The notes beneath the pieces were generated by a model, which saw only the letters and a program-made list of their open reading frames with translations, had not been told where the DNA came from and made no database searches. A DNA stretch of 64,000 nt from Daucus carota subsp. sativus. Taxonomy: Eukaryota > Streptophyta > Magnoliopsida > Apiales > Apiaceae. Location of the stretch: assembly GCF_001625215.2 (NCBI RefSeq), contig NC_030385.2:26281135-26345134 (forward strand), read 5' to 3'. A program made the position numbers and the translations under genes. Positions 1-12,100 of the stretch are shown in pieces (the stretch's first letter is position 1; each line of letters starts with the position of its first letter).

Positions 1-402
1 AACAATCCATTGTGGCTGCACCCAATTGTAAGAACTAGGCCTAACCAAACCAAGCAAGCATCCCAAAGCTACCCATAATGGAAATGCAGTTGATACGCCT
101 TCTCCAACCACTTCAAGAAAGCTTCTTCCATCACTTTCATTTGCCGCAGCACTACTGTTCGATGAATTGCCGCAAAGAAAAGATGGTTTAGAAAAAGGGT
201 GACACAAAATGGGGTTTGTTGATTTGAGGTGGTAAGATGACGGGGATGGTGAAAATGGGGAATCGGGTTTGGGGATGTGTGTGAAATTGAGTTTGTTTGT
301 TGTGTGAAGGTAAGATCGTTTTGGTGAAGTGAGGGTGGGGGAGAAGCTTCTTGTGCGAGGGAAGGTAGGATCAGCAAGTGGTAAAAACTGCATTGTCATC
401 AT
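1..402 (-). CDS. BASS1: Plastid BASS1-like sodium/metabolite cotransporter, first exon (partial)
   Basis: The reading frame opens at an ATG at 402-400 and stays open to base 1, giving 134 codons; the gene continues beyond the window. Residues 1 to about 95 are rich in Ser, Thr and Pro and poor in acidic residues, as in a chloroplast transit peptide. The last part carries the start of a membrane domain with FPLWVALGCLLGLVRP, which I recognise as the first transmembrane segment of BASS1-type bile acid:sodium symporter family proteins of the plastid envelope. The transported substrate of BASS1 is not settled. Codons 2 and 4 are also Met, so the exact start is uncertain. A longer-looking frame at 69-377 is a shadow with no ATG start. 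Other BASS members are possible, but the LGCLLGL run favours BASS1. Confidence 0.7.
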   Translation of the reverse strand, partial: MMTMQFLPLADPTFPRTRSFSPTLTSPKRSYLHTTNKLNFTHIPKPDSPFSPSPSSYHLKSTNPILCHPFSKPSFLCGNSSNSSAAANESDGRSFLEVVGEGVSTAFPLWVALGCLLGLVRPSSYNWVQPQWIV

Positions 403-537
403 GTTTCTGAGTTTCTCAGTGTTTGAATTTCTGGTGAGTCACCGATGATAATTACGAGGGTTAAAGAGCTCAACTTTCAACTGGATTATTAAAATGAAAA
501 ATCTTGCCGATCAGTTACCAAAAGGCAAAAACTTATA

Positions 538-873
538 CTCCCCCGTCCCCCTCAATTGTTTACATTGGAGGGAGACACGGAGATCGAGTAAAGTTAGATG
601 AAAAGTGAGTAAAGTCAGATGAAAAGTGGGTAAAGTGGTGGGACTTATCAATATTTAATAATAAATCTAAGATAGTGGAGGAAAGTTTTAATAATAAATT
701 TGAGATAGTGGAGGAAAATAGTGAGTGTAATAATAGTTTTTATTGTTAAATATGAGATAGTATGGGAAGATAATGGTGTAATGATGGGAAAAACTTACTA
801 TTTATATAGTAACGTAAAGAAATGAGAGGGCATCTTAAAATAATAACCGTAAAGAAATGAGAGGGACGGGGAG
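538..873. mobile_element. Stowaway-like MITE
   Basis: The left end reads CTCCCCCGTCCCCCTC after a TA, and the right end is its approximate inverse, GAGGGACGGGGAG. The inside is AT-rich with no coding frame. Terminal CTCCCTCCGTCCC-type repeats at TA sites mark Tc1/mariner-derived Stowaway MITEs. The right-hand TA is degraded to TG. It lies just upstream of the BASS1-like gene. Confidence 0.65.
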
Positions 874-1094
874 TGATCAAGTTACTGCTAAATAATAATT
901 GGCTTTGCTCAGTAACAAATAATTAATTTCAAATTCCTGTCAGTATTGAATGCTCACATAGCATCTCCCGCAAAATCTATAGCTAAAATTCTGGTCGGTG
1001 AGTGGTAAATAAAATATATACTCCCTCCATCCCCACAATGGTTAAAAAATTCCTGTCAGTATTGAATTAGACTGTTACAAATCTCTTTTCTATA

Positions 1095-1098
<4 letters not shown>

Positions 1099-1132
<34 letters not shown>
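1099..1132. repeat. (TA)n microsatellite
   Basis: A near-pure TA run in AT-rich intergenic DNA. A half-MITE start (CTCCCTCCATCCCC) lies just before it at about 1021. Nothing gene-like is visible between 874 and 1283. Confidence 0.85.
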
Positions 1133-1134
<2 letters not shown>

Positions 1135-1283
1135 TTGATAATATATTATTGATTATGTTTATCACCTAGAAATGTCACATGATCTATATGTATCGAATAA
1201 TATATTTTATTTATAATAATATAATCCGTCATAATAATCAATATCATCGGAAAACAATCTTTTACAAATTTAACAAATTTTAT

Positions 1284-1803
1284 TTGGAAATTCTTGATGA
1301 TACCCTCGTAGAATTGGTTTTTTTTCAATGGTACCATCACATTTTTCACTTCCACCGATGGTATGCTCGTACTTTTAATTTACTCTTTATGGTACACTCG
1401 TGTACTTTTAATTTACTCTCTATTGATTTTAAACTGTAAAACAAATTGTATATTTGAAATCCTTGCGAAAACTTACATAAAATAGACCCTTAAATCACGT
1501 AAAACAGAGTCAAAATGAGTGAAATATATTCAAACTTCATAACGAAACTTTGATCATTAATATCTCACTCATTTTGACTCTGTTTTACGTGATTTAAGGG
1601 TCTATTTTATGTAAGTTTTCGCAAGGATTTCAAACATACAATTTGTTTTACAGTCTTAAATCAATAAAGGGTAAATCAAAAGTCCACGAGTGTACCACAA
1701 AGAGTAAATTAAAAGTACGAGTGTACCACTGGTAGAAGTCAAAAATGCGACGGTACCATTGAGAAAAACCAATTCTAGGAGTGTACTATCAAGAATTTCC
1801 CAA
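1284..1803. mobile_element. Foldback (long inverted repeat) element
   Basis: Two arms of roughly 230 bp face each other around a short centre near 1530-1555. For example ACATAAAATAGACCCTTAAA on the left arm is mirrored on the right arm near 1598-1617, and the outer ends (TTGGAAATTCTTGAT near 1284, mirrored at 1789-1803) pair as well. Short frames seen here arise from the repeat. No clear target-site duplication was seen. It is best described as a MITE-like foldback element of unknown superfamily. Confidence 0.75.
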
Positions 1804-2432
1804 TTATACTTTTAAAATTCTTTTAAAATATATTACAAAATTATACTTTATACTTAATAGAAGTCCAAAAATATGTGCGCAAAAAATTATATAGAAATGA
1901 GTTAAATGTCCGAAAATACGTATCAAAAATAGTTGGGATACAATTTGTACTTAGTGAGAGAAAATTTTACGAAAAATATATAAAAACATAATCTATATAT
2001 TCTAAAATAATAGTCGTGCATCTAATTTGAGGTGTGAAAAAACATATTTTTACATATCATTTTTCAATTGTTTCTGAATAAAAAATTAATATTAATATTT
2101 TATTCAAAAAACAAATAAAAAATATATACCAATATATTTTTATTAAAAACTCAAGATATATATCCAAAAAGTCAAAATAATTTTTATTTTGGAATTAAAT
2201 GTGTAAAATTGGCAATCTGATTAGCGTATCTCCGACACATAAAATTCCGGGTTTCTTACTGCAAACAAGAGTATGATTAAATTATTAGCTTGCTTAATTT
2301 ACCCCCTGGTCATCCTTAACTATCTCCCCTGTTTCTTCAAATTTCAACATCTTACATTCCTACTGCCTTCCTTGTCATTTCTACTTTGCAACCCTCTGTA
2401 CGAATAACCACCCCCGGAAAATACATACAAAG
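1804..2432. other. AT-rich intergenic DNA upstream of RHM
   Basis: I see no gene here. The composition shifts to C-rich around 2300-2420, just before the proposed RHM promoter, as is common in dicot promoters. Confidence 0.5.
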
Positions 2433-2443
2433 TATATATATAA
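2433..2443 (+). promoter_or_regulatory. Putative TATA box of the RHM gene
   Basis: TATATATATAA, followed by a pyrimidine-rich leader and a proposed 5'UTR intron ahead of the RHM start codon. Placement is inference from spacing and sequence only. Confidence 0.45.
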
Positions 2444-2533
2444 ACATAGAACAAGTGTCCGGATTCGCATAGGTGGTCTCTTTTAATTCATTTCTGAGTT
2501 TGTATTTGCTGCGTTTCAAACTTGATCATTTTA

Positions 2534-3352
2534 GTGAGTTTTCTCTATCTCTCTTTCGTTTTTTCATATTCATTTTCGTTTTATTTGTTTAGATCTGTTG
2601 CTATTACTTGAGCTCGTTTTCATCTGGATCTTTGATTATATACATAATGCTACGTGGGTTTTGTTTTTTGATGAAATTTGGATGATGGGTCATTGTTGGT
2701 TTTGGATTTTGTGTTGGATCTAAGATTTTCAGGTTGTTGTATGTTTTATATTATGGTGGATCTGATTGTGATCTCTGTTCAAAATGACCCCAAATAAGGG
2801 GATTTCTCTTTCATTTTGTCTCTAGCATTGTTTTATAGGTAGATTTAGGATTATGTGTTAGTTGGATACGCACAGTTTGTCGCTCATTTGCCTCGTGATC
2901 TTACATAATTTTATTGCGTGGTGGCATGATATACATACTGGATGTAAATAGCTACATGTTTATTCGACTTTGGGTAAATCTGAATGTGATTGCTTCTAGA
3001 GCTACCCAGATCAACCACACCTTCCTACTGTTATATTGTCTTGTCAGTTTATGTATTTTTTCCGATTTAGATAAGCCTTCTTGGATATCTGTTAGAGCAA
3101 GTCCAACGGCCTTCTTGGACATGTTTACCTGCTTGTCACTTGCATACACGATATATTCTTTGCATTTCAGATGATCACTGGCCATATTTTTCATTCCATC
3201 TACATAACCAACTTCTCATCATGCTCAATTTTATTTTTATTTTTTTTTGAATTTAGGTTTCAGTCGGACTTATTGCTCATGTTTGTTTCTTTAGGAGCTA
3301 CATAATTGGGATTGGATCTAAATCTTATTTTAAACTATTTATCTTTTGCTAG
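2534..3352 (+). other. Proposed 5'UTR intron of RHM
   Basis: A GTGAGT donor begins at 2534 after a short leader, and a TTTTGCTAG acceptor ends at 3352, 13 bases before the ATG. The interval is T-rich like a plant leader intron. One half-MITE end (GAGCAAGTCCAACGGCC) lies inside near 3093. Leader introns are common in plant housekeeping genes. No transcript evidence is available here. Confidence 0.5.
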
Positions 3353-3365
3353 GAATTCGTTCGAT

Positions 3366-5460
3366 ATGACTAGTTATACTCCTAAAAATATCCTTATAAC
3401 TGGAGCTGCTGGCTTCATTGCATCTCATGTTGCTAATCGTCTCGTTCGGAGCTACCCTGATTACAAGATTGTTGTGCTTGATAAGCTTGACTACTGTTCA
3501 AATCTGAAGAACCTTAATCCATCTCGGTCAGCTCCAAACTTCAAATTTGTCAAGGGCGATATCGGCAGTGCTGATCTTGTCAACTACCTTCTTATCACTG
3601 AGTCCATTGATACTATTATGCACTTTGCTGCCCAGACCCATGTTGATAATTCTTTTGGTAACAGCTTTGAGTTTACCAAGAACAACATTTATGGCACTCA
3701 CGTGCTTTTAGAAGCTTGCAAAGTGACTGGACAAATCAGAAGGTTTATCCATGTAAGTACAGATGAGGTCTATGGCGAGACAGACGAGGATGCTGTTGTG
3801 GGTAATCATGAAGCTTCGCAACTCCTCCCTACCAATCCATATTCAGCCACAAAAGCTGGGGCGGAAATGCTTGTTATGGCTTATGGCAGGTCATACGGCC
3901 TACCTGTTATAACAACTCGGGGTAATAATGTGTATGGTCCTAATCAGTTTCCGGAAAAATTGATTCCAAAGTTCATCCTTTTAGCCATGAGGGGAATGCA
4001 ACTTCCTATTCATGGGGATGGTGCCAATGTACGGAGTTATCTCTACTGTGAGGATGTTGCTGAGGCCTTTGAGGTTGTCCTTCACAAGGGAGAAGTTGGA
4101 CATGTTTACAATATAGGGACAAAGAAGGAGAGGAGAGTTACTGATGTTGCCCAAGACATCTGTAAACTTTTCTCCATGGATCCTCAATCTAACATTAAAT
4201 ATGTGGAGAACAGGCCATTCAATGATCAGAGGTACTTTCTAGATGATCAGAAGTTGAAAAACTTGGGCTGGGCTGAGCGCACTACATGGGAGGAAGGGCT
4301 GAAAAAAACTATGGATTGGTATACTAGTAACCCCGATTGGTGGGGAGATGTATCTGGAGCATTACTTCCTCATCCAAGGATGCTGATGATGCCTGGTGGA
4401 AATGAGAAACACTTTGATGGATCTGATACCCGTGACTCTGAATCTCGATTTGTAAATAAATCTATTGCATCACAGGCATCTGCTACAAATCCGAAAGGCA
4501 TCATCCCTCAGAAAGCGGCTGTTAAGTTTTTGATTTATGGGAGGACTGGGTGGATAGGTGGTCTGCTTGGAAAATTATGTGAAAAAGATGGAATCCAGTA
4601 TGAATACGGAAGGGGACGTCTAGAAAATCGATCACAACTATTGTCTGATCTCCAGTTAGTTAAACCCACACATGTTTTTAATGCTGCTGGTGTGACTGGT
4701 AGACCCAATGTCGATTGGTGTGAATCCCACAAAACTGAAACAATTCGTACGAATGTTGTTGGCACACTGAATTTAGCAGATATATGCAGAGAGCAGGGAC
4801 TTCTGATGATTAATTTTGCTACTGGATGCATATTCGAGTATGATGCTGCACACCCTGAAGGTTCTAGCATTGGATTCAAAGAAGAGGACACACCCAACTT
4901 TCATGGGTCATTTTATTCAAAGACGAAGGCCATGGTAAGTTTGGTATACCATGAAGTTTTTATTTGTGGATATGATGTGAAAAGATAAAGACTAATGTGC
5001 TAAAATTCCTAAACAGGTTGAAGAACTCTTGAAAGAGTATGACAATGTCTGCACGCTCCGAGTTCGGATGCCCATATCATCAGACCTCAGCAACCCACGC
5101 AACTTCATCACAAAGATTAGTCGTTATAATAAGGTGGTTAATATTCCCAACAGTATGACAGTCTTGGATGAGCTACTTCCTATCTCAATCGAAATGGCTA
5201 AGCGGAACCTCAGAGGCATATGGAACTTTACCAATCCTGGAGTTGTGAGCCATAATGAAATTCTGGAGATGTACAAGAATTACATTGATCCATCTTTCAA
5301 ATGGGCAAACTTCACACTGGAAGAGCAAGCTAAGGTGATCGTAGCAGCTCGAAGCAATAACGAGATGGATGGGTCTAAGCTGAAGACCGAGTTCCCTGAG
5401 TTGCTATCAATCAAAGAATCATTGATCAAGTATGTTTTTGAACCTAACAAGAAAACCTAG
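3366..5460 (+). CDS. RHM: UDP-L-rhamnose synthase, trifunctional RHM type (2 exons, 670 aa)
   Basis: Exons 3366-4934 and 5017-5460 are joined in phase 0 across a GTAAGT...AACAG intron. The protein converts UDP-glucose to UDP-L-rhamnose, the donor for pectin (RG-I) and flavonoid rhamnosides. The N-terminal 4,6-dehydratase domain shows the NAD-binding GAAGFIA (13-19), TDE (132-134) and YSATK (Y159, K163). The C-terminal epimerase/reductase domain shows the NADPH-binding GRTGWIGG (392-399) and YSKTK (517-521). A linker at about 340-385 joins them. The length of 670 aa equals that of plant RHM1-3. I chose the ATG at 3366 because an upstream in-frame extension has no ATG and lies partly in the leader intron. 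Both catalytic centres look intact. It is probably cytosolic, as no signal peptide is visible. Which RHM paralogue it is cannot be decided here. Confidence 0.95.
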
Positions 5461-6157
5461 TTGCTTGGACACTATAGGATAGTAAACTTAAGGCTACTTA
5501 TACAGTCTCGATTGCCTTGCTATTATTTATTCATAGGTTGAGGTCATTATCAATGTCATCTATCTATGTATTAATTTGTGCGGATTCAGGTGTTTTTCAT
5601 TTTTATTTTTTTAAATGTATTTGTTTCACAATCAATATCAATATCCCTTTATGGAAGTTTGTTAAATTATATATGTTTTATCCCTTCCAGGAATCAATAT
5701 AAACATTTATTAATAGTAATTTTAATTCCTAAACCATAAATAAATATCCAATGCATAAATTGTTCGAGCTTATAACGAAATTTTCACTAGTACCTGTCTC
5801 GGAATTAAAAAAGCACATCCAACAATTCCTTTACAGGCAACAAGGTGAAACACTTTTATTAAGCACCTCTTGCAGTTCACAGACGAACCAGAATCCAAAA
5901 TGTTATGTACTAGTTACAGTTACAAGTTACAACCATCGTATGGTTCTGTTGCTACGTACATTTCCAAACTTCTAGATTACCATGGTCTAAACACAGTCGA
6001 AATAGAAGCATTTCTTTGTGGTGCTGGGGTGGAGCAAACTATATGGCCTGCTTAAGTTGATTAGCCCATTATAGAAATTCCAAGGCTTGTGTCTTTCTTT
6101 TGCATTCAAGTCAAGATTAGCTAGCTGTCATGCCTTGTCCGTAATATAGATATGTCA
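5461..6157. other. Shared 3' region between convergent RHM and TPS1
   Basis: About 700 bp tail-to-tail spacer that should hold both 3'UTRs and polyadenylation signals. Short frames here (5751-6055) show no recognisable protein features. T-rich stretches at 5580-5700 fit the RHM 3'UTR. Confidence 0.5.
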
Positions 6158-9100
6158 TCAGTTTGATGAAGCTCCCTCAGCCAATTCCTTTAGAAATGAA
6201 ACGACATCATCTGAGGATCCCAGCATGTACCGAGCATTGGAACGAGTTCGGCCAACAGTACAGGAGAAGTAATTTTCCCCTTTGAGATCGAGCACACTCC
6301 ATGATATTTTTTCAGATGATTGCCGCCGCCCATTTGCTTGCGAACCATTGTTAATACTGTTGCTCTTTTTTTCTGGGTTTAGGAGATGCCGTTGACTTCT
6401 ATTTTGTGATGATTTTGAGCTGCTTTTGCTGTTTTGCAATTTTGAAGGAGGTCTTCTCTCTCCTGATGACTTCAACGCGTCATTAGTTTTGGCTCTTGGA
6501 AGACCTATGATCGATTCGGAAGGAAGCTCTGGTTCAAAAAAGGTATAGACATCCTCATCCTGATTCAAACGAAAATGATGGTCATTATGCCAAACAAAAG
6601 CAACGGTCATCATGTGAGAATAATATGTCTTGAACTGCAAATTTGTTAAGAAATTAAAGATATACAGATTCTTTCACAATACAACTACACCACAAATATC
6701 TCTGAAATAAGCTTTGTTAATCTATGCGAGTGTGTCAGTTTCAGAAATTAGGACCTCGTCAACTGCAGAATATTGCATAATTTAATTTCAAATGTGCAAA
6801 AGTTATACTCCCTCGGTATTCTTTTACAAGTCAGTTTGACTTCTTGGCACACACTTTCAAGTGTCTTGATATCTATTTAAATTTACGAATAAAAGTATAT
6901 GCTTATTATAATTCACAAAAAGAAAATTCTAAAAATAATAATTCTTGCTATGTAGTCATTTTAGCTCTCGGAAGTGTGTGCCAAAAAGTCAAACGAATTG
7001 CAAAAGAAAATGGAGGGATTATAAAATTAGCATAAGATACGACAGACACAGAATCTTATTAAAAGCACTGTATCTCGCAATAACAAAGCTCTGTGAATTC
7101 TGTGATCAAAACACTATTCTAATAATGATATATGCTAATCTTCCTCTATGTAAAAGATGAAGGGGTTACTTTTATTTATATTCTATTTCCAGTATAAGTG
7201 CATCACATCCAAGCAGCCAAAGATACTTTCAAGGGCACATAGTCGCACAATTGTGTACCGGAAGATAGTGGAAGTTCGGCAATACCAAAGTTATAGTAAA
7301 AAGGATCTTTTGACACAAGGCATGTCAATATTAAAAATTGACATTCAAAGTTTAAACCATACCTTCCCAAGGAAGTGGCCTATGCACAAGACATAATCTA
7401 TCGGTGTCGTAATGGATTTGCTGTGTACTATTTCTCCAAGAATTCGATCAATGGCAGCACCCTGTATATTGCCCGGGGAGGGGGGGGGGGGGGGGGGGGG
7501 GGATAAGAGTCTGAATGTAATCTCTAGTTGTTTCCGTAAAAAATATATGGGCAAAAAGTAAAATCTAGTCACCTTTGTAACTCCAACCGCTCGGACCTCA
7601 ACTGACCTGCTACCTTGAACAACATCGACTGATGCATTAGATATTGGACCTGTCCAAAGATGCTGTAACATGTCTCTGGCTTGCAATCTTCCAAATTCGA
7701 CATCTGCATGTAGAAAGCATTTTATTAGTATGTACAACTATAGCAAAGAGTCCAGTAACATCAAGAAAACATTAATAGCTGTTGCATAAAAGTAATAAGA
7801 GTAAAATGCATTTGCACCCCTTTGGTTTTAGCTAACACCCTACTCCCGAGTTATAAATAGGGAGGAAAGCAAGTGAAGAGGAAGTAAAGTTATCTAACTT
7901 TCACTCCTATTCGTGCTCCCGAGTTCTTTAAAGGGACGAAAGCAAGCGAAAGTGAGTGCAAATATAGCATAGTTTCACTCCAAAAGTGGGATTGCTTTCA
8001 CTTACATTCACTTGCTTTCTCTCCTAAAAAAAAACTCGGGAGCAAGGCCTGAATGCATTTTGCACCCAATAGTTTTACGATAAGCACATTGCATCCTTTA
8101 ATTTCAAAATCCGCCACACTTTAGACACTTTTCCGTTATTCTTTGACCATTACCGTTAGTCAACCGAGGGTATTTTAGATATTTCATATTGAAAAAAAAA
8201 TTATTTCGTATTGCATCCATTAAGTTTCGGCTAAGGGTCTGTTTGGGGGTGCCGGTAAAAATTGTTGTGCTGTCACAAAAAGTGTTGTAAGAAAAGTGCT
8301 TTTGTAGAAATCAAATAGCTGTTTGGTATTTTTTGATATTTGCATATTTTGAGTTATAATAAAATAATGATTTTGATGAGGTTTGATAGTGAAATCTATG
8401 ATTGTTTCCGACAAAAGCTAAAAAAGCAGCTTTTTGCAAAAGCATGAGAGGACCTACTTTTAATAAAAGCAACTTTTGAGTTAAAAGCTGCTTTTAGATT
8501 TACCAAACAGTTTTTCACCTGCTTTTGTTGCTGTCTACAACAGCAATACCAAACAGTACCTAAATGCATTATGGAACGAGTAGTTTTGCTTATACAATCG
8601 TTAACCAATTTCTCTATTAATATTGATGATGTATTTGCGATTAATACCAATTTGACTAGCATGTTAATCGCATCCAATAAATTATATAATTTAATGTGAG
8701 TAACAAGTATAAGAACCTATTGTTTATATGAACTGAGTAGTGTCAATTAATTAATTTCACATGCAATTAAATAATGTCACATAAAATTAACTAATAGAGT
8801 AATGTCAGAATATTTTTTATAGAATTATATCATCTTTATTATTATATGTCAATAAGTTAATGATGGTAGTAACCATATGTTATCTTTATGTAAATTTAAC
8901 TGACATAACTGTATTAATTAATTATATGTTACATTAATTAATTGTATGTGACATTAATTAATTGACACTACTCAATCCATATAAACAATCGAATCTTGTA
9001 CTTGTTACTCACATTAAATTGTATAATTTTGGATGTGATTAATATGGTAATCAAATTGTAAAAGCAATGCCTCATCAATATTAATAACGAAAATGGTTAA

Positions 9101-12100
9101 TGATTATAAAAGCAAAACTACTAGGTCCATAATGCATTTAGCCGAAACCTAAGGGATGCAAACTAAATGTAAATAAATCTTTTTTCAATAAGAAATATCT
9201 AAAATATCCTCGGTTGACTAACGGTAACGGTCAAAGCATGAATGAAAAGTGTCTAAAGGGTCCAAAGTGGCGGGTTTTGAAGTTGAGGGATGCAAAGTGC
9301 TGGTGCAAAGTGCATCTAGCTAAAACCAAATAGGTGCAAAATGCATTTAACTCAAGTAATAAAGTGCAAGTTGAAATGAACAGAAATATCATATTGAAGA
9401 AGTACCTGCATACTTGTAATTCCATACAAGTGAAGTCTCACGGAGTTCAAGATGTGATCGAGGAGTTCTCTCAGTAAAATATTCAAAGACATGCTGCAAA
9501 GTTGTCAATTTAACACAGCTTTCAGATTTAAAATTTTAGTGCAAATTAGATATAGGATGTTATCTACATACCTTTACACTGTCAACCCATTCCATATTTA
9601 AATGTTCTGGCATTGTTGTCATCCATTCTCCCTTAGTAGCTCGTAAAAACATACCATTCTCTGCCGCCAACCACATGTTGTACTCACCGAAGTTCTGTTA
9701 AAAGATTCATTTCAGTCAAAGCGGAATATAGTAGGGGAAAAAACTAAGACCACAGAGGTTGTTAGAAGTACTTCATCTAAGATGTTTCTATCACTTCCAC
9801 TAAGTACAACAACAGTTGTCTTTGGGTCTTTGCACAGTTGCAATAAAGGCTCTTTCAAATCTGGATGCAATTTTAGCTCCATTGCTCTTATTTGATCTCC
9901 ACCTCTTCTACCAGGGGTATCAACTGGTTCAGTCAAGGTAGCATTGAATCCCTGTATATGTAATACACCATTAAAAACACTTGGAAACTCTATTGACAAT
10001 AAATTAAGATCTTTATTGGTTATTTGAAGACAGAAGATGCTAGCATACTATTTTAGAGAATAAATATATAGGTCAGGTTTTATATGCAATGCGGAATATA
10101 AAGTTATTAGCATGATAGTCTGATTGAAGTGACAAACCACAGAGAAGTAATTTATACCAGTATGAGTAAACGATTACTGGACCGCGTATAGTGCTCGGTT
10201 GCCTCTATTACTGGAAGTACAGGTGGCACTTCTCGTATTCTTTGCTGGGCTTCAACTACAGTATCATTTAGTTCACTACAAAACACCAGAGAAGATTGTG
10301 CATTTAGATTCATTTGACTTGAACTTCATTAAATTTTATGCCCGCGGAAAAGAACTTGATTTGGAAAAAAAAATTCTGGGATTTCTCGTGAAAATATTTG
10401 TCCTGAAGTTATTTTCCCGGAAATAATTTCTGGGACAATATTTCCTGGAAATCATTTCTGGGAGAATATTTTCCGTCATTTGATGAAAGAATTATAAAAA
10501 GTTGTGACAAAATGTTCAATTTGGAAATCGTTTTCCTCTTTTGAAAGGGGAAGACGTTTAATAAAAATTGATAGCATTTCAAAGGCATTTTCCTCCTGAA
10601 AGCATACTTTTTTTAAGGAACCAAACAAGCGCAGGAAAATGTTTGCAGATTTTCTCATTTTCCTGCGTTTGTTTAAAAAATTGAAATGTTTCCCAGAAGC
10701 CAAACAAACACGATAAAACCAGAAAAACATTCTCCTGGATAATTTTCGTCAAACAGATCAAACCTTAATTCCATTTCGAATCATCGTACAACCACATGCA
10801 GAATGCCAATATAACTTACAGACATACAAACAGCACATTGATTTTTTGTAAAGTATACTGATGTTAATTGTTGTTACAGGGACAGAACTAAACACCAACA
10901 AAACATTAATTTGTTGTTCTCAGTACAGAACATACTTATTGTTGTTATATGGCACAGTAAGTTGTGCATCAAGGGATCATATTTGATAAAAACTGGATGA
11001 TACTTAAATCAAAAATTACCTCACAAATGTTTCAGCCCACTCTTGAGCAGTATGTTGTATAACATGATCAAAGTTATGCTGATGTCGTTTCTCTCTTTCA
11101 TCTGCACTCATGTTCAAGGCTAGGCCAATAGAAGAAGCAACTTCTGTGATGTTCCATGGATTGACGAGGAGTGCTCCAGCACCAAGAGACTGTGCAGCAC
11201 CTGCAAACTGCAATAAAGCCAAAAGATGACACATATGTAGCCTGTACTAAAAGCAACAAACAAAAACACAGTCACAATGAGAGTTATATCAAATTTTGGG
11301 GAAAATAAAGGATTAGCAATCTTCTAAATTACCTTACAAGTTATAACTACCAAAAGTGTATTTCCAGTTCTTGTTACTAAAATAGAAAATATTTATTAAA
11401 AAATTCTCAAAACCTTTTGGCACAATGTCATAAACAGCGAAATCATCAGGCAAAACTTTTAGGATCAGCTTTTTTCATTAGTGAAATCAAGGTGTCAGGG
11501 AAAGACTTTTTTTGTAGCAGGATTATATCATATTCTAACATTCCCCTTCACTCAAAAGCCCATTTTTGGGTCAAAGAGTGGATTACTGGCACCCATCTTT
11601 GGGACATAACTTTGCCTTCATGTCTATAACAATTGTGACCCTCTACCTGTCATTGCTCTGGTACAATGTCAAGTGACCAGTTCTCCTAAAACCTCACGGT
11701 GTTAGGGAAAGGTTTTTTTCGCAGGATCATATTATATCCTAACAATTACTTGAGAAAACAATATGTGTACATATTGGGATGAAAAATTTAATGAATGCGT
11801 CTGATTATAATCGCAATGCATATTCTCACAATTGTGAAATTCGTAGGAGCACAGAAGTTACTTACTTCACTTAGAACAAGAACTCCTTTTTTTGACTCTT
11901 GGCAGGCCACAAACTCATAGCTGACGAGATTCATTCCATCCCGCAAAGATGTTACAAGTGCTACATCTGAGAAATAACATAAAAAAAATCAAAATATTAG
12001 TCCTAGTCTCCTCAAACAGATGCCACGAAGACTTATGATTGAAATTTTTTATGCATGAATTAAACATAATAATATACTAAATGTTACTATGATCCTGAAA

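Larger units (their letters stand above)
7799..9353. mobile_element. Mutator-like (MULE) element in TPS1 intron 14, with nested MITEs
   Basis: Ends are GAGTAAAATGCATTTGCACC and its near-inverse (GGTGCAAAATGCATTTAACTC), flanked by a perfect 9 bp duplication AAGTAATAA at 7790-7798 and 9354-9362. Nine-base duplications are typical of Mutator-like elements. A second inverted repeat pairs 8045-8235 with 9110-9300, and 8690-8760 pairs with 8940-9015, so the element folds back along most of its length. No transposase frame is visible, so it is non-autonomous. With its nested insertions it fills nearly all of intron 14 (7704-9405). Confidence 0.8.

Noticed and set aside
69..377. 102-residue minus-strand frame
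   Set aside because: It starts at TTG and is out of frame with the recognisable BASS1 sequence in the same place.
4535..4897. Antisense frame within RHM
   Set aside because: Shadow of the conserved RHM coding region; no features of its own.
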